From: Burkholderiales bacterium JOSHI_001
GTDB lineage: Bacteria; Pseudomonadota; Gammaproteobacteria; Burkholderiales; Burkholderiaceae_C
Assembly: GCA_000244995.1 (NCBI GenBank)
Contig: CM001438.1
Location: forward strand, 922,921 to 986,920
Reading direction: 5' to 3'
Length of the DNA: 64,000 nt
The notes under the pieces are model-generated. The model saw only the letters and a list, made by a program, of their open reading frames with translations, was not told the DNA's origin and made no database searches. Positions 61,452 through 64,000 of this stretch are shown here, in pieces. Every line of letters begins with the position of its first letter. Position 1 is the stretch's first letter. The translations under genes and the position numbers were made by a program.

Positions 61452-62748
61452 CGGCCTGCGGCTGCGTCCCCGGCGCCATGCCCTGTGGTTGTCGCCCGTG
61501 GCACAGCCCGGGGCGCTGCTGCCGGCCGATTTCGAGTCTTGGTGCCGGGACCATGCGGGGGCATCGGTCACGCTGTGGTGGGCGGCGGCCGGCCTGCAGT
61601 TGCTGGACATCGCCCCCGATTTGCCGCTCACCGACGCGCAGCGTCCGGGGTATGCGCGCGGCGTGTTTGCGCACTATGCCGGTCGCGCGGCCGACAGCGC
61701 GGCGCTGGCCCTATGGCGCAGCGGTAAGCGCTTCGGCGCCTGCCTGGCGCCGGGTCTGGACCTGGCCACACTGCGTGCCGTGGCCAGGCGCCACCGGGTG
61801 CGCCTTCAGCGCGTGGCGCCCTTGTGGGTGGCCCGGCTGGAACAGACGCTTCAGGCCTGGCCCGAAGGGCGGCGCGAGGCCCACGCGGTGGTGCTGGCGC
61901 TGGAAGCCGACTGGCTGGTGGCCCTGGCGCTGGAACGCGGCCGGCTGCAGTCGGTGCGCCTGCTGCGGCTGGATGCGGCCACTCCCGCCGCCCTGGACGA
62001 AGCCCGGCAGGGCCTGGGCTGGCCAGGCCCGGTGCTGATGCTGGGGCATGGCCTGGCGCTGGGTCCGGCGCCGGCGGGCGTGGGCCAGGGCTGCCAGGTG
62101 TTGGGCACGCTGCAGGCCGGCGAGCCCGACCTCCAGGCACCGCAGCGTGCCGTGCTGGACAGCCCGCCCGACTTCGCCGCGCCTGCCATGCCCCGCAGCC
62201 AGCGCCTGGGCTGGTGGGCCGCGGCGGTGGGTTCGGCCTTGTTCATGGCCGGGGGCTGGGACGCCTGGCTGTCCTACGACGAAAGGGCCCAGGCCCAGGC
62301 GCGCGAGCAGGTCTTGCAACAGCGCCTGGCCGCGCTGCAGCGGCCAGCGGCCCGGCCGCTTGTGGTGGCCAGCACGCCGCGCACCTGGCCGCCGGCGCTG
62401 AAGCACCCTTGGGGTGAGCTGTTGGCGTCGGTGGAGTTGGCCAGCGACGCCGAGGTGCACTGGCTGCTGCTGGAACACAGCGCTGACCGTCCTGCGCTGC
62501 GCCTGGCTGGCGTGGCCGGGGACATGGCGGCCCTGATGCGGGTGAGCGAACGCCTGTCGGCCCGGGCGGGTTGGCGCGATGCGCTGCCGGCGCGTTTGCA
62601 GACGCTGCCTGCGGTGGCACCGCGACCTGTCCTGCCCGGGTCCTCTGGGGTGCCGGTGGCGCGCGGCGCTGTGCCCACCACCGGCCTGAACTTCGAATTG
62701 ACGGCGCTGTACCTTCCAGGGACCGGGCCGCAGGGTGGCGCGCCATGA
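61432..62748 (+). CDS. GspL/PilN-like type II secretion assembly protein
   Basis: 438-aa bitopic protein. The cytoplasmic part (1-255) has no recognised nucleotide motif; one membrane segment (RLGWWAAAVGSALFMAGGW) is followed by a periplasmic domain with coiled-coil (AQAQAREQVLQQRLAALQR) and a ferredoxin-like C-terminal fold, as in GspL or PilM/N fusions. GTG 61432 is chosen because GGAG lies seven bases upstream; it overlaps gspE by 20 bp. The place between gspE and the next gene supports the GspL role. Confidence 0.65.
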   Translation: MSRSMLDGLRLRPRRHALWLSPVAQPGALLPADFESWCRDHAGASVTLWWAAAGLQLLDIAPDLPLTDAQRPGYARGVFAHYAGRAADSAALALWRSGKRFGACLAPGLDLATLRAVARRHRVRLQRVAPLWVARLEQTLQAWPEGRREAHAVVLALEADWLVALALERGRLQSVRLLRLDAATPAALDEARQGLGWPGPVLMLGHGLALGPAPAGVGQGCQVLGTLQAGEPDLQAPQRAVLDSPPDFAAPAMPRSQRLGWWAAAVGSALFMAGGWDAWLSYDERAQAQAREQVLQQRLAALQRPAARPLVVASTPRTWPPALKHPWGELLASVELASDAEVHWLLLEHSADRPALRLAGVAGDMAALMRVSERLSARAGWRDALPARLQTLPAVAPRPVLPGSSGVPVARGAVPTTGLNFELTALYLPGTGPQGGAP

Positions 62749-63290
62749 AGCGCCTGGCCCCTCTGGCGGCCTTCGGGGCCGGCGCCGTGCTGGCGCTGCT
62801 GATGCTGATGGCCGCCGGCGTGCTGGCGGGTGTGATGGCGCCGCGTTGGCAGCGGCAGGCGTCGGCTGCGCAGCAATCGGCCGACGCCACGGCCAGGGCG
62901 CTGCGCCATGCGCGCCAGGCGGCGCTGACCCTCCCAAGCCCCGTCACGGCCCAGGCGGCTTTCGCGCTGCCCGCGGCCGGCCGCGCGCGTCAGCGCCTGG
63001 CGGACCTGCTGCAATTGGCGCAGCGCCACGGTGTCCAGGTGGTCCACACCGAACAGCGCCTGGTGCGCGACGCCCGCCAGGGCCAGGAACACTGGGCCGT
63101 GGCCATGCCGGCGCAGGCACGCTACGACGACCTGCGGCGCTTCCTGGAAGCCGCCTTGCGCGCCGACCCGGCCTTGGCCTTGAGTTCACTGCGGCTGCAG
63201 CGCGAACGCGCCGATGTGGCGTTGCTGCAGGCCGATCTGCAATGGGCCTTGCACCAGCAGCCGGCGGCCGGCGCGGGAGCGTCCCCATGA
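62745..63290 (+). CDS. GspM/PilO-like type II secretion protein
   Basis: 181 aa with one N-terminal membrane segment (FGAGAVLALLMLMAAGVLAGV), then a helical linker and a small alpha/beta domain (DLLQLAQRHGVQVVHTEQRL, RYDDLRRFLEAALRADPALA), as expected for GspM or PilO. ATG 62745 overlaps the previous stop (ATGA). It likely pairs with the GspL-like protein in the inner-membrane complex. Confidence 0.65.
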   Translation: MKRLAPLAAFGAGAVLALLMLMAAGVLAGVMAPRWQRQASAAQQSADATARALRHARQAALTLPSPVTAQAAFALPAAGRARQRLADLLQLAQRHGVQVVHTEQRLVRDARQGQEHWAVAMPAQARYDDLRRFLEAALRADPALALSSLRLQRERADVALLQADLQWALHQQPAAGAGASP

Positions 63291-63859
63291 CCGCTGCCAA
63301 CGATCCGGCGCGCCGTCCGCGGCGTGCCGCGTGGCTGTGGAGCGGCCTGGCCGTGACCTTGGCGTTGACGTTGTGGACGGCCCTGCAGCCCGAAGAAGCC
63401 GTGCTCGAAGGCGACCTGGCGGCCCCACGGGCACAGCGACCCCGCGCGGCCCCATTTGCATCGGGACCGGCGGCATCGGCCGCAGCGCGGTCGGATGACG
63501 CGGCACCCCCAAGCCGAACGGCCTGGGCCACGCTGGGGCCCGCGGGCCGCAACGCCTGGACACCACCGCCCGCGGTGCGGCCGCCGCCCCCGCCCAAACC
63601 GGCGGCTCCGATGCGACCGGTGGCCGAGGCGCCTGCCCCGGCGCAGGCGCCTTTGCCGCCTTTCACGCTGATTGGCCGCTACCAGGACAGCCGCGGCCCG
63701 GTCGCCTTGCTGGCGACGCCGCAGCGCACCCTGGCCGTGCGCGAAGGCGAACTGGCCGACCCGCAATGGCGGGTGGACACGGTGGCCACGCAGGGCATCG
63801 AACTGACCTGGTTGCCCGGGGCACAGAAGCGCATCCTGGCCTATCCCCCTGGAACATGA
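63287..63859 (+). CDS. GspC/PilP-like type II secretion protein
   Basis: 190 aa. Arg-rich start, membrane segment (LWSGLAVTLALTLWTALQP), a long Pro/Ala-rich periplasmic linker (about 50-125) and a C-terminal HR-like domain (FTLIGRYQDSRGPVALLATP, then TLAVREGELADPQWRVDTV). This is the layout of GspC/PilP proteins that link the inner-membrane complex to the secretin. ATG 63287 overlaps the preceding stop; its end overlaps the secretin start. Confidence 0.65.
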   Translation: MTAANDPARRPRRAAWLWSGLAVTLALTLWTALQPEEAVLEGDLAAPRAQRPRAAPFASGPAASAAARSDDAAPPSRTAWATLGPAGRNAWTPPPAVRPPPPPKPAAPMRPVAEAPAPAQAPLPPFTLIGRYQDSRGPVALLATPQRTLAVREGELADPQWRVDTVATQGIELTWLPGAQKRILAYPPGT

Positions 63860-64000
63860 GCTTGATCCCACACCGCTTTGCCTTTCGATGGCCTCTGGTG
63901 GCCGCCTGCGCGGTGGCGCTGGGCTTGGCCGCTTGCGCCACGCCGTCGCAGCAGGCGCAGTCGCTGCTGCGCAGCGGCGACGCCCAGGGCGCGGTGGCGC
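63856..64000 (+). CDS. gspD: probable secretin (GspD) start, 3' partial
   Basis: First 48 codons only: lipoprotein signal with lipobox GLAACA and the start of a TPR-like stretch (QQAQSLLRSGDAQGAV). Its position after GspC/PilP suggests the TPR-bearing secretin GspD of this operon type. ATG 63856 overlaps the upstream stop. The window end cuts the gene. Confidence 0.55.
   Translation, partial: MSLIPHRFAFRWPLVAACAVALGLAACATPSQQAQSLLRSGDAQGAVA

Overview
The window is G+C-rich, densely packed DNA with GTG starts, ATGA/GTGA overlapping genes and gene neighbourhoods (rsmB - DUF4390 - NtrY-like kinase - NtrX-like regulator - tRNA-Phe; pyrC; folE; gltIJKL) that I associate with Burkholderiales, probably the Rubrivivax/Leptothrix/Ideonella/Roseateles group. 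The genus is inference only. No rRNA, CRISPR array, exosortase or conjugation (T4SS) genes are visible.

1-18,927 looks like chromosomal core. It holds the 3' part of an FCSD-type flavoprotein, a glutamate/aspartate ABC importer (gltIJKL), a hydantoin/allantoin-racemase-like gene divergent from a PotABCD-type importer with its own GntR regulator, pyrC, a NYN-domain gene, a BLUF photoreceptor gene directly behind folE, and the rsmB-DUF4390-kinase-regulator block ending at tRNA-Phe(GAA). Three almost identical 77-bp tandem repeats sit between DUF4390 and the kinase. Each carries a 26-codon ORF whose stop overlaps the next start.

18,928-57,258 is accessory. A P4-type integrase lies directly behind the tRNA-Phe gene. 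After it come a spermidine-synthase-like lipoprotein gene, a DUF4287/DUF5655 gene, an orphan LanC-like gene and a decayed copy of the DUF4287 gene. From 24.6 to 43.6 kb there is an unusual secretion/regulation locus: two paralogous SARP-type regulators (winged helix + BTAD + STAND ATPase), two paralogous giant lipoproteins (ZU5-like + Ig-like + RCC1 repeats), a beta-propeller lipoprotein and a protein made of two fused PEP-CTERM proteins. SARP-box-like direct repeats lie in front of two of the target genes. From 43.7 to 46.3 kb come a PhoD-like phosphatase and two small exported proteins. An old-yellow-enzyme pseudogene (46.4-47.7 kb) precedes a complete recombinase-in-trio (RIT) element with 37-bp terminal inverted repeats (47,847-51,357). 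After that are a ParDE toxin-antitoxin pair with a perfect palindromic operator, and mobilization genes (ParB-like, MobC-like, relaxase, AlpA-like) with a NYN/OST-HTH cargo gene.

57,259-64,000 returns to core-like genes: a secreted glycerophosphodiester phosphodiesterase with a terminator, then a tightly overlapping type II secretion operon (gspF, gspE, gspL-like, gspM-like, GspC/PilP-like, start of gspD) cut by the window end.

Stretches of 200-300 bp without genes at 1194-1465, 20418-20702, 22184-22457, 23736-24005 and 56998-57258 show no convincing gene. The gaps of about 300 bp at 28360-28667, 44638-44938 and 54841-55146 are listed as features. All functional calls rest on reading translated motifs; no database search was possible.
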